This document shows, piece by piece, positions 49,300 to 60,199 of a DNA stretch of 64,000 nucleotides. Location: the NCBI GenBank assembly GCA_021234155.1, contig JAJEKV010000036.1:7515426-7579425 (forward strand). The letters are read 5' to 3'. Within the stretch, counting starts at the first letter, position 1. Each line of letters begins with the position of its first letter. The translations under genes were made by a program, and so were the position numbers. Below the pieces are notes generated by a model. That model searched no databases. It was given only the letters and a program-made list of their open reading frames with translations, and had not been told where the DNA came from. The DNA comes from Isoetes taiwanensis (Eukaryota > Streptophyta > Lycopodiopsida > Isoetales > Isoetaceae).

Positions 49300-49905
49300 G
49301 TATCAGTAGTTCTAACTATTGATCTCTCATCTCCACTATCTATCACAACCATGTCATTGGTTTTGTTAGTATTCTTTTTTGAAATAGAGTATGTAGAATA
49401 TGTTCTTACCTCTGCATCCGTATCTTCTTCACTTTCATTGTTCTACGAAATAAGATTCACACTTGAAACCTTTTCATTTCTGCTTTTGAACACATTACCT
49501 TTTCCTTTGTTTGTAACTTTACCCCTTCCTCCACCTGCTCTTTTTGGATTGGGTGGGGCAATCTGTAGCAACATGACCAGAGCCTTCACAATTGAAGCAT
49601 CTGTTTTCTTTAACTTTAGGACAATTATTCTTCAAAAGTCCATAAGCTTTGCATGAAAAACAAGGGCTTCTCTTATCATTTCCAAACCGTCCCTTTCCTT
49701 TTCCAGTATATAGAATTTCTGAGTTTTCTTCTTCTTCCCCTTATATAATCTTTTTCTGATCTATTTCAGTCCTTATCATTAACTCAGGTCGCTCCCTATT
49801 TCTGGCAACACTTATAACTAATGTAGACAGTTGCTCATATTCTGCGAAGGCTCTAGATAAAGACAGTACATGGAAGTCCTTTGTATAGGTGTTTCCAATC
49901 ATAAA
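49300..49905 (-). pseudogene. gag: Copia gag end with two zinc knuckles
   Basis: The minus strand shows GNTYTKDFHVLSLSRAFAEY, VARNRERPELMIRTE, then CFSCKAYGLLKNNC (about 49,620-49,670, the zinc His replaced by Leu) and CFNCEGSGHVATDC (about 49,556-49,602, an intact C-X2-C-X4-H-X4-C). The N-terminal half is missing beyond 49,905. Confidence 0.88.
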
Positions 49906-49989
49906 TGATTATAAGCGAAACGAGAGGTGCTCACAGGCCCCAACATACGATCTGGGTCGTAGGATCGACGAATCCGACGATTGGGTAGT

Positions 49990-50650
49990 CCAGGGTCGTG
50001 GGGGGCGGGTATGGGTCCGACACTTCCTAGGTCAATTGGTGTCGCCCTGACCCTCAGGAGTTGCAGGTGTTGACCTGGCTCTTGTTTTGGGGAGTTCAGT
50101 CAGGTACGAATCGTGTCTCGCCATGATTCTCTAGCTGCCCATGGAGCCACTAGTCCTCGAGAAGGGGAGATGCAACCCTTCATACCTCATCGGACCCGGG
50201 AGATGCAACCCGGAGTAGTCTCGATGGGTGACACCATGAGACTACGTATTTGGTATATTATAGTCATGCCAGAGCCCGACTTAGCCCATCTGCCGGGGCA
50301 GATAGAGTGGTCAACCCTAGCCATTGTTATAGCCAGCTCCGCCATTGTCATATCTCGGTCTGCTCTATCTTGAGGCCTAACAGTCAGTCTACTTGCCCTA
50401 CGAGTCTGAGCCTGGGTAGGAGCTCATATGTTTTATAGCATGTTGATATCTTTGATGTATCTATAGTTGTACGGATGTATTACCCCTCGAGGTATTTGGA
50501 TGTATTGTTATTGCTAGTGCTGAAGTTATGTTATGCTTCCGCTTCGTGTCCCCTTTCCGCACTAGAGATATCTTGGGTGCGGGATAGACGAAGGGCCCAT
50601 GCGTACGGAGGGCTGGATGGGGGATTTCCCACGAGATGTACGATGGGGCG
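49990..50650 (+). repeat. Diverged partial LTR of the H3-carrying gypsy family
   Basis: Parallels about 6,035-6,735 of the 5' LTR: GGGTCCGACAC, TACGAATCGTGTC, GGGGAGATGCAACCC, AGTGGTCAACCCTAGCCATT, CTGCTCTATCTTGAGGCCTA, TAGACGAAGGGCCCATG. It lacks about the first 900 bases and has many changes, so it is an older insertion than the complete element. Confidence 0.85.
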
Positions 50651-50659
50651 TTGTATCTG

Positions 50660-52540
50660 AGTCCCAGAATTTCTCTAGGAGCTTGGGTGAAGGGCCATTT
50701 AGATCCTGAAGGGATTTAGTTGTCCCTAGCAGGGGAGTGTTGAAGACCGCCTCGGTATGGGAGGCCATGAATTGGGGACTCTCTGCTATTACATCGTCAG
50801 TGGCAGCATAATCTGAGATTCTTCCTGTAGGTTCTCTACATCCTTCAGTAAAGGGCCAGTATCTTGTTGCAGATCCACTCCCTTCTGCTCGGATTCCTCC
50901 TTATCCTCCTAGAATATTTCTATAACAGGGGGGATTTGGGGACTAAAGTTTTCCTTTCAGGCTTTTCAACACTGTCTGTTGTTTTTTCCTGAGATTTCAC
51001 AGGCTCAGGCTCAGCCTTATTGTCCTAAAAAAAGCTCTATTACAGGAAGGGGGTTTGGGGCCCGAAGTTTCTCCCTGAGGCTTCCCACTTGAACTCTCTG
51101 AGTCATAATATTTTTCTGTTGTATCAGGCTCCTTCAGAGTGATTTTGGAGATCCTCGGCTCCTGAATGATATCAGGGTCCATCACAGCTTTACCTTTGGA
51201 GTTGGGATTACACAATACTTTAATTTCGGAGAGGTCTTCCTGGAATTGAACTTTTTGTTTCCACTCCTGTATCTGTCTTTTCCAGGCCGTGTTTTCCCTT
51301 TCCTTCAATTCTTTTTCTTTTTCTTTTTCTGCCTTAGCTCTCTGCGTTCTTAGCCTTCTTTTTATACTCCCATTGATTTTTCTCTTTTCTCCAAGGGGAT
51401 TTGCCTTTCCTTTGTGGAGTGTGATCCATTCCTGCTTCTCCTTTTCTCCCTCAACTTGGTTAGTTTTTATGTAGGGCTCCATGTGGGTTCTTTGTGAGTC
51501 CCTCTACATATCCCTCCTCCATGAAGACAGATCTCATATACAGAGCATGGAGGTGGAAAACCTTGCCAAGCAAGCTTCAATGTCTTTGAATTACCAAAAT
51601 AATCCAGGAAGGTAAGGGAATCAGGGATTTCCCATTTGTACCCAAACTCGAGGGGCCTGGTCCTACATGACTTCTATTGCTATGAAATTTGCAGTGCCAT
51701 GGAAGAGAGTCTTCAAAGAAGGCTCATTCCAATACATGGGATTGAGCCCTTGTAGGGAGGCCCAGGCTGGGTGAAACAATTCTGAGATATTTTGAGGGTA
51801 AAAAATAGGGGACCATCTTTGGAAGAAACATTGGATATTGGCTTTGGAAATTGTCCCTTGTTTGAGAAGAAGAATAGCAATCTATGGGTTACTGCATTCA
51901 ACCATAAAGAAGGGAAACTCAGTCCAGTATATGCTATGAATGGAGATATCCTTGTCCAGCTTTTCTAGTTCTGTTTTAAGGTACTGGAGCCTAACTCCTT
52001 CATGCCTAATGCATTCAATCAAACCCTTGGACTGTAACGACCGAAGCTTAGCCTCTACAGCTGAATTTTTTAATGGCTTACCCACAAATGCCAGTTGTGG
52101 ATGGAGTTGAAGCTCACGCCACACATTCTTACATACTCTGTTGGCATAGTCTTATATTTCATTCACGACGCCTTGTTGTCTGGCCAATGGACCCACACCA
52201 GCTCCATTCCTTATCGTCACCATCGCTGAAAATGAAGTGAGGAAGTCGCTGAACTTGAGGAATTTTTACTTGAAAGACTTTTCCTGTTCCGATCCAGCCA
52301 AATTCTTCCCAAAATCTAAGAGCTGTACTTTTGCCTAATCGAGACTGTACCACTGCCAGTAAATCGCTCACATTTCCAAGATTTTCCTTACAAGTTCTTG
52401 GCCCCACCACATCTGTTCCCAAAACTCTAGATTACCCATTTTCTGTCCCCAGTCCTAGCTCGGCCCTCGAGGCCAAAATCTGACTGTCCCTGCTACCTTC
52501 CTGTACTGCTTCCATCCTCTTATCCATTGTAAACATTATA
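50660..52540 (-). mobile_element. Second LINE ORF1 (DUF4283-like), decayed
   Basis: The minus strand opens near 52,536 (MDKRMEAVQEG). It continues through LAVVQSRLGKSTALRFWEEF and QVKIPQVQRLPHFIFSDGDD (52,160-52,420), KLDKDISIHSIYWTEFPFFM (51,890-51,970), then FQRWSPIFYPQNISELF and a W-x-x-L-x-G-L block, and the charged C-terminal frame 50,997-51,482. The FPFFMVE / RWSPIFYP / WASLQGL pattern is that of plant L1 ORF1 proteins. Several stops and frame changes are present. It is a different subfamily from the 38.6-40.0 kb ORF1. No ORF2 or poly(A) tail is visible. Confidence 0.7.
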
Positions 52541-52838
52541 CCTATCTGTCTAGCTACAATGTGGGTGAAACACCCCAGTTGCTGAGGCTTTCCTGTCCCC
52601 CACAAATTCCCCTAACCAGCTTTCAATCACACTAACGTCTGATTCCTATTCTAGCTCTAAGGTCTATTATGGTAAAGAGTTCATCTGGGAAGAATCTAAG
52701 ATAGACCAAGTGCTCCCACATATCTCCATCCAACCATCCACACGAGTATCTATCGCCATCACAGAGGATAGCAAAATACCTCGTATAGAGGAGCTAAGGG
52801 CGCCAAGAAATTTCGCTCTCTGGCATCGCCCAAGTTAG

Positions 52839-52949
52839 AATTGGATGCTCAATCAAGAACTTTCAATATGATGCCAGTATAAACTTTTTGCAATCTCACT
52901 ATTTGTAAGCTTTTGAAAGTAAATGTGAGAGTTCCAATATGGTAAGTTA
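52839..52949. repeat. 111-bp direct repeat, copy 1
   Basis: AATTGGATGCTCAATCAAG ... AATATGGTAAGTTA matches 53,941-54,051 with few differences. It ends exactly at the Helitron 3' terminus. Confidence 0.92.
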
Positions 52950-53940
52950 CTAGTAATGGGTGCCCGGCGTTGCCGGGCATAGATACGGTTCTATTGTAGA
53001 GATATAAAGCTGTTAGATCCAAGGAGCTATTTAAAGCCTCGCATGTTGTGTATTCTTAGGAAGGAGTTGCCCAATGTGTTGAATGGTGTGGTATATGATT
53101 TGGTAACTTTTTCCTTATTTGGGTGGCGGGGAGAGGAATTTGGTTTTAAGCTTGAAACAATATGAGAATTGAACTTGATTCCTTACATCTGCTGATGATG
53201 TTGCCTCTTGTTGCATTTGTATGTAAAGTTGAATTTGCGGTTTTTGTATTCAATATGCTAAGAAGGAAAGGCGGATGAGCATAAGGGGCATTAATGCATG
53301 ACAAATGTCCGAACAACACATCTAGCATACTTCATCCATTTAGTGAAGGTCTTGACTGAAGTAGTGAAATGCACGCCCCAAGCACTCTCCATCCCTTGAT
53401 TGAGGCCTATGTAAATCCATCATTATGACAACGTATATGTAGGATATCATAAAATCTAAATTACTAAATGATGACTTGCTGCTTGTTGATGTCTGGCTTG
53501 CAAATGGGATTGTAAGAGAAGGCTGAGATGTTTTTTATTTTTGTAAACAATTAAGGTATGAAGGTGATCATTGTTGTCAGGCATTCAAGGTGAATTTGTA
53601 AAAGTTCAAATCATCGCTCAAAATCTACCTGAACATGTGCATAAAATAAGTTGCTTTCTATTCACAAAGCTTGGACTTTGCAATCCTCTAAAGGTCACCC
53701 ATAGATATTGTTCATCATTTGACCATCCTCTCAAACACATTGCTATTTGTCTATTTTGTAATTCACAACATTGACCACAAAGAGGCAGATTATCCACAGG
53801 GGAAAAGTTTGACATTCACAGATTATACACAGGAAAAGTTTGAAATATTTAATGAGGGTCTGGTGTGGCACTTTTTGCTCTTAAAGATGGTGCTTGGGTG
53901 CTTGGTTTGCATAAAACATTCATGGGTGTTAAAACTTGGA
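52950..53940 (-). mobile_element. Small non-autonomous Helitron
   Basis: On the minus strand it starts TCCAAG at 53,940 and ends with the GC hairpin (52,962-52,978) followed by ...CTAG at 52,950. The flanking A (52,949) gives the A-T context, and copy 2 of the 111-bp repeat (…AAGTTA|TGGG) looks like the empty site. No coding capacity. The 3' terminus matches that at 20,422-20,450, while the interior does not. The 5' end is inferred from the repeat boundary. Confidence 0.65.
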
Positions 53941-54051
53941 AATTGGATGCTCAATCAAGAACTTTCAATATGATGCCAGTGTAAACTTTTTGCAATCTCA
54001 CTATTTGTAAGCTTTTGAAAGTAAATATGAGAGTTCCAATATAATAAGTTA
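53941..54051. repeat. 111-bp direct repeat, copy 2
   Basis: Second copy of 52,839-52,949, on the 5' side of the Helitron in its own orientation. Confidence 0.92.
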
Positions 54052-54955
54052 TGGGAAACATCTAAAAGTATAATGTTTGTTTTCCCATTTGATGTTAGTT
54101 TGATGAATTCAATATAATGGTCATTTTCACACAATGCGTTTTATGTATAGCTTTGGTCCTCATATTCTTATTGTGGATATTTATTACCAAACAATAAAAC
54201 ATACCAAAATTCATCCATTATCTATTGACTTGAATGCAGTGTTTGGGAGTAAATTGGGAGCGAATCTTGAGAGGAGAATGCTTGAGAACTAGATGGCATT
54301 GTAACTTGCATTTATACATTGTTGAAAATCAACTTTTAAAAGGATTGTTATCAAAACCAAGCGGGATTTACTCTATACAATTGTGTAGATCATGCAAGTA
54401 ACCAAATAATATACGAAAATTTGATATGGAAGAAAATGCAGACGATGGAGAAATACTAGATTATTAAATATAGTAGCCTCATGCATATGGGACTAATTCT
54501 CCATTTAAAGCAAGATTTCATTAATTAGAGAAATTTCATTTTCTCGTTTGACAATGAAATAGGTCGCGATCACCTCGGGCAAAGTAGAAAATGGTTGTAA
54601 GCAAGCAGAATGAAGTGTTTAAAATTAGTAAATCAGCTCAAAGAAATTATAATCGTCAAAAATCATTTGTACACTTATGGCCTCCAGGTCGGATGACATT
54701 AATTATGAGGTTCGAAAAGCATCACTACTGCTCCCAAAGATCGCCATGGCGAAAGTTTGGACAAGGAAGAAGGCAAAATATAACAAATTCACTGCTTAGA
54801 ACTAACTAATATCTATCTAAATAAAAGGCAAATCTTGTCGGAATAAACGCGGTCGCGATCTTTTAGACAAGTAAATTCAGCAAAATTGGTAGATAACGTA
54901 AATCAGGTATATTTAGAAAAGTATAAGTACAATAAATTTTTCATGTTTTGACATT
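54052..54955. other. Non-coding flank with palindromic CGCGATC motifs
   Basis: No gene recognised. GGTCGCGATC words at about 54,562-54,571 and 54,851-54,860, each followed by an AGCAA/GACAAG-like tail, match the motif in the introns of the neighbouring methyltransferase-like gene. A related GATCGCCATGGCGA lies near 54,737. Confidence 0.5.
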
Positions 54956-54959
54956 CTCA

Positions 54960-56813
54960 CTGAGTTTCTGGCACATATTCTATATTTAAGCCGAGCTCTG
55001 CTGCTATTCTTCTTACGTGTTCATTTCCTGATGCAATGGTCTGTGATGTATCCATTTCTGTATATCATGTGGTGTTCGGGATATCCACATCCATAGCAAC
55101 AGCTATCTCTTGCACACGCTATGAGATCTGCGAAGTATCCAGCAATTCATTCGCCAATGCCTCTGAGTATTCTGTAGATCGAACCAACTTCTGTCTCTTT
55201 GGTGAAGGATCGCCATCTACTTTCCCACTTCCAGATGCGCCTCCAGATTTCAAAATTATGAAGTGGTTTTTCGACAGAACCTGTTATTATTGGCAGGATA
55301 TCTTCTAAAAATTTTTGTTCAGAGCCTCCAGCTTCTTGAACTGTGGATCAAGCTCAGCAGTTGCTTTTTCTGTTTGTTTTAGCAGTGCCCTGGTTTCTTG
55401 TAACCTTTCTTCGAAGCTTTTCTGATCCAGAGCATCCAGTATTTGATCCATCTTGCTAAGATCTGTCTCCTGAGTGATTTTGATGTCTGGCATATCTGAA
55501 CTGCTTGTCTTATCTGGCATTACATTTTCTTCTTCCTCTTCATTTGCAGGCCGTGTCATCTTCTCTAAAGTCTCAAAAAAAGATTGAAGGAAACGGCATA
55601 CCTTATCGTCATATTCAAAGGAAACACTGCGTTTTCCTTGCATTAGAGCAACTCTTGAAGCTGTGCCAGCCGAAAAAAAATCAAGGACACAAGCGTTCAT
55701 TGGAACCAACTCCTTTACCATTGCATAAATATAGGAAGTCTTTGCCTGGCTCTTATGGACGAAGTCACTATCCATTGCTGCCCAAGAGAACTTGGGTTTA
55801 CCTATAAAATACTCCAAATATTTTCTCTTCGTTTTCATATCTACCTCCTCGTCACCAATTATTGGATATTTCGGAAGGGGCGTGCTCTTGGGTGCACTGG
55901 TCATCTGAGTCAGCCTTAACTCAAGCTTCGGCTTCACAGGCAACACACGGGCCTCACTTCTGTTTATGGTGACATGGGTCACGTAATACTGAAACTCTTT
56001 AATATTGTTTTTGCTCAGCCAGCCTTGTTCTTCATACGCCCCAAGGGAAACGTGAGAGCTACCTTGAATCTGACTTTGGCTGTACATGCAGTTCGGCAAA
56101 TGGGCAGATCTAAGGAACATGACGATATGATAAACTTTGGCTTTCGTCATGCCTGCAATCCTGCTACATAGATCTGTGTATTTCTTAACTTCACACAGCG
56201 TCGTGAAACTATGCATGTCAATAAAAATCATAGTGGCATTCTCACACACCGGTGCAGAAACAGGAATACCTGACTTGGTGACATGGTGCACAGTGTTCCT
56301 CTTCTCTTTCAGTTCCCTTGCCTCTTCTGGCTTAATGATCGCGATAACGGCTTCCAAAAAAGCACTGGGGAGATTGCCTTACATTGAGTCTTTATTGTAA
56401 TTGGCTTTAACATAATCAAAATCAGTGTCAGCTATATCCAGCAATCGTTGTTCAGAAAGTTCTGGAAAAGATATAGCTAACTCCTCAAAACTCCTGTATT
56501 GCTTTTCTGAAATATAGTTGACGTAGGACAACACTTCACGATGCATCAGTGATAGCGTTCTGATGTCCAGCGCCCCCTGTCGGCAATCAAAGCGCCATGT
56601 ATAGCCTGACTGAACTTTCAAAAAAACCTTGCCTTTGAGAATTTCATTCATAAGTTGGCTGACCTCGGCATTATTCATTCCTCGGAGGTATCTGAGGAAT
56701 GTCTTGTTGAAGAACTCTTTTGATGGCTTATCTGGCAGTTCCCCCTGATCATCAGCCAGCTTACGTGCTGCCCACTTGTTAACAACAGCAAGGAGCTTAC
56801 TCCATGATTCCTC
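54960..56813 (-). pseudogene. Methyltransferase-like exon (beta-class N4/N6 amino-MTase fold, catalytic motif degenerate)
   Basis: A helical lead-in (KLLAVVNKWAARKLADDQGE) precedes the fold. ATMIFIDMHSF (about 56,200-56,230) stands where motif IV (DPPY/SPPY) is expected. HKSQAKTSYIYAMVKELV (about 55,705-55,757) resembles the HPTQKP motif-X helix. VLDFFSAGTASRVALMQGKR with FEYD (about 55,620-55,690) resembles the SAM-binding motif I. This IV-X-I order is that of the beta class. With DMHSF in place of DPPY the domain is probably inactive as an enzyme. A coiled-coil (SFEERLQETRALLKQTEKAT) follows to 55,305. Beyond a frame shift an NLS-like PSPKRQKLV and a helical tail run to about 54,960. In-frame TAA near 56,380, TAG near 55,133 and TGA near 55,070. 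Confidence 0.6.
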
Positions 56814-56882
56814 CTGCATTCATCCTTGAGTTCTTTAACCTTCAAGGTTGTTGTAGCAACATCAACAAAATCCAAACAACAG

Positions 56883-56912
56883 CTGGTCAGGATCGCGATG
56901 GCGATCTTCAAT
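56883..56912. repeat. CGCGATC palindromic motif in intron 56,814-56,932
   Basis: GGATCGCGATGGCGATCTTC lies inside the short intron and parallels the motif units in the 63,095-63,495 intron. Confidence 0.6.
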
Positions 56913-56932
56913 AGCTGAAAATAAAATTTTAC

Positions 56933-57480
56933 CTTCCAAGCCGACAAGACTGCTGTGCCTGTTGGGCCTTGTGGAGGGCATCCATAAGCCTTATGCTGAT
57001 TCCTTAATTGCTGGAGCTTTTCAATTAGTGGCTCCTTATATACTATATCCACTATGATGTCGTTGCACTGTATGGACAATTGAATATACTCTTTATTGGA
57101 TAGGTTTCCATTTAAAACCCGGCTTCTTCATTTTGCATAAGCTTTGGCAAATTCAAGCCGTTGTTCGACATTTCCCATCATAGAGCATAGAATTTGTGCA
57201 GCAAAAATACTATGATTATCAGAAATAATATAGAATTTTTTGTTCAAGAGCTCCTCAGGACGGGACCACGTGATCAACTTCCTGCATTGATGTCCCATCA
57301 ATTAATAGGCATTGTAAACAGCCGGTCTAACAGAGTAAAAATGCAATGAACCTTACCTTGTCACTGGGTCAAATAGCACATCATCGGCAGACGTCAGAAC
57401 CTCTGTTGGGCATCTCTTGAAGCTCCTGATTAGCATCTGTACATGGTCATTAGATCGAACCCTATGAGTTAGATTGGCAG
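56933..57480 (-). pseudogene. Exons of the methyltransferase-like gene with a possible ParB/Srx-like motif
   Basis: VRSNDHVQMLIRSFKRCPTE and DDVLFDPVTR end at a GT donor (57,356). After a 75-base intron follow KLITWSRPEELLNKKFYIIS and DNHSIFAAQILCSM. The pattern, an N-terminal helix, a Pro and then a YxxIxDNHxxxAA stretch, recalls ParB-type domains (GHHRxxAA). In bacteria and phages such domains are sometimes joined to beta-class methyltransferases. The match is short and I hold it as tentative. An in-frame TGA lies near 57,126. Confidence 0.4.
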
Positions 57481-58254
57481 GGCACAAGGCCCCCAAAAAT
57501 AAAGTGTTATTAGTTTTTTGTATTATTTTTTGCGTTATACTAGTAAGATAAAGTAATATTACTTTGTGGGTTAATATGTTGAATAACTAGATGCAGTATA
57601 ATAGTGGGGTTTGTATCTAAGGTTTTTCAATGTGGTATATCCACATAGTAAGCACCTGTAGTTTCTCATTACGGTTTGCTGGTATAGTTTACCACTATGG
57701 TTCTTTGTGGTGGTGAACTTTCTTGGTTTATTTCTATGTTTTATTGCTAAGTGACATGGTGTCCAAATAGTAGTAAAGATTCTAAACTACTAGCGTTTTT
57801 CGCTTTAAGAAACCTGCTAAGTCATAGTGGTGTCTCAATCAACTCGTGGATATTTTGTCGCATGAACCATTGATGCCATCAGAATAAGGGGTTCAAGTTT
57901 TTCATTAAAACAAGTAACACCTTATCTCTCAAAATTGTGGTGGCTTTGCATCTTCAACGTATTTTGTATTGAATGTAAGCCAAATATGTTTAAAATAAAT
58001 AGTCGATACTAACTTTGTAAGAAAACTAAGAAATGTTTCATTTGTACACTACTTGTAGATTTAGCTTCAAGAATCATGGTGGTTGCCCTATAAAACCATC
58101 AACGTATTGTTATATGAGCCATTGTTTCTTTTTTAAATATAGGATTCAAATTTATTACAAATAATAAACAAGTTCCAATCAAAATAGATATGAGAGATTT
58201 CATTTGTAGGTCTCCAGTAGGTTTATCTTTAGGAATCATGGTGGTTTCCCTATG

Positions 58255-58311
58255 GTCCCATAGCCCGATTGGGCTCCGTGGACGTTAAAAGTCTCTTCCT
58301 TCCTTCCTTCC
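58255..58311 (+). mobile_element. 3' stub of the TTCC-tailed LINE family
   Basis: CCGATTGGGCTCCGTGGACG then TTAAAA and CTTCC words parallels the last ~60 bases of the LINE at 36,021-37,657. CCTAT flanks it on both sides, consistent with a short target duplication. It shows that the TTCC tail is the family's true 3' end. Confidence 0.8.
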
Positions 58312-58378
58312 TATCAATTCATTGTTATAATGGGCCATTGTTTCATTTTGAAATAAAGGATTCAAGTTTATACCAAAT

Positions 58379-59567
58379 AATGAACAAGTTTTGAAAAAGC
58401 CCAGCAAGGAGGAAATGGTTTCTTGGCGCTCAACTAGCGCCTGCGGCTAGGGCGGCAAGGGGAGAGGACGCCGTCTTCCTCTTCCTGATTCCGGCACTGC
58501 CTCAGCTCTTCTTGCAGATCAGAGATAGAATTGGATGCTAGCGAGGTTTTGCCGTACTAATTCAGGTGGATTCTTATCTTCTAAAGATTGTTCCGGATTG
58601 CTTGCTTGAAATTGCTTCAAGGCAGTCTTTATGATTTTGCCAGATGCCACTAATGTGGCCCAATTTGCTAAAGCTGTTGAGCAAGAATATGTAAGTTTCT
58701 TGGAATTTATAATTTTCTTGTTTAGAGCAAGATCCGAAAGGGCATAGAGCCTATAAGGTAGCAGATTTTTAGCAGAAACATAAAGAGAGTAGTTTTCATG
58801 ATGGTTTTCTGGGCAATCTAATTAATGGCGGATCTTCTGAATTGTTGGCCTTTTCCCCTTTCTCTTGCTCTTTCTTGCTAGTGGAAAGATCTAGAGATGT
58901 TTTCTTGGAAGGAGCCAGAGTAAATTCTTGATTTCGATTTTACAATTTTGAAACAGGATGTCAAATTTTTTGAGATTGCCGAGCTAGGGATATAATTGTG
59001 TCCAGGAAGACGCTTCCATATCAAGACCAGATATTATGAACCAAACTTTAGAGGGAAGTTTTGGTGGCTGGGCTGTGTGTCTAGCTTTGCAGGTTGGCTG
59101 ACTGGCACATCCCGACAATGCAGCATCTCCTTTTAATTGCATTTGGTAGTAAAACTGCAGAATTAGATCATAATTTGAAGCATTTGGGCTTCTCTGAGCA
59201 GTGCGGGAGAATTGGTCAGATTACTCTTCAGCTCTTTTCTCTTCATTTCTAGTTTTGCAAGAGGATTTTTTGAGCACTCAAGATTTGTCTGGAGCTTGTG
59301 GAAAATGAGCATTTTGGCTCCTATAGTATTCTGTTTAATTGAGAAGATGTTAATACTGTAGTATTGGTAAGACAGGAGAAGAGGTTGAGAGAGGCTCATG
59401 TGTACATTTGCTACAGACATGATTTAGATCCAGATGGGATCTTTTGTACCTAAATTGTATCTGATCCATGAGGGATCTTTGTATTGTAATTTTTTCTATC
59501 TAATCAAACAAAAAGTTCGTACCTTCAAAAAAAAAAAAATAAAAAAATAAAAAAATGAACAAGTTTT
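58379..59567 (+). mobile_element. Polyadenylated retroposed sequence, no ORF
   Basis: The 14-base duplication AATGAACAAGTTTT (58,379-58,392 and 59,554-59,567) flanks 1.16 kb that ends in an A-rich tail (59,527-59,553). These are hallmarks of L1-type target-primed retroposition of an RNA. The 5' end is GC-rich (GGCGGCAAGGGGAGAGGACG) and the rest resembles an untranslated or long non-coding transcript. No protein is recognised. Confidence 0.85.
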
Positions 59568-59647
59568 CCATCAAAATAAATAATGGCTTTGTATTCTTTA
59601 AGCATCTTCTTCTATTGAAAGTCATGGTGGTTACCCTATAAAATAAA

Positions 59648-60092
59648 GGGAAAAACTCTGAAATACCCTTATGTTTTGCTAAAATTAACAAAACGCCCCT
59701 AATTTTGGGGGTATTTTTATGGAAATCATAACTTTTTTGTGATGATCCAAATGAGAATGAGCCTTTCAGAGCTATTGTAAAAGAGGATGAGATATTTCCA
59801 TCAAAGGTAAGATCATATAAATCGGAGTCTTAAATCACAAGTTATGCTATTTTTAATACACAAGAAAATTGTAGAAATTTCATACGAGACCATAACTTGA
59901 GATTTCGGAATCCGATTCAGGAGATGTTAACTTTCATGGAAAGATCTCATCCTCTTTTACAATAGCTCTGAAAGGCTCATTCTCATTTGGATCATCACAA
60001 AAAGGTCATGATCATTTGCATAAAAATACCCCCAAAACTAGGGGCATTTTGTTAATTTTAGCAAAACATAAGGGTATTTCAGAGTTTTTCCC
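59648..60092. mobile_element. 445-bp foldback MITE
   Basis: Starts GGGAAAAACTCTGAAATACC and ends with its inverse. Complementarity continues almost through the whole element (GATGATCCAAATGAGAATGA against TCATTCTCATTTGGATCATC; GAGCTATTGTAAAAGAGGAT against ATCCTCTTTTACAATAGCTC), with only a short centre. ATAAA flanks it on both sides. A transcript would form a hairpin of about 200 bp, a plausible siRNA or miRNA source. Confidence 0.9.
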
Positions 60093-60199
60093 ATAAATCA
60101 TCAATGTATTGTCAGACAAGCCCTTGTTTTTTTAATCAAATAATAAACAAAATAAAGCATCTTGTATTTGTAAAACATTTTGTGTTGAAAGCAAATCAA

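Larger units (their letters stand above)
34350..49905 (-). mobile_element. Old Ty1/copia retrotransposon split by three nested insertions
   Basis: Read on the minus strand from high to low coordinate: gag zinc knuckles (49.5-49.7 kb), GAG-pre-integrase and integrase core (48.3-49.15 kb), integrase C-terminal part (40.29-40.64 kb), RT start (37.66-38.31 kb), and RT end with RNase H (35.0-36.02 kb), then a candidate 3' LTR. The GAG-PR-INT-RT-RH order is that of Ty1/copia. Insertions at 36,021-37,657, 38,324-40,277 and 40,641-48,301 separate the pieces. On the 5' side the element is cut near 49,905, where LTR sequence of the gypsy family begins, so its 5' LTR is missing. Confidence 0.9.
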
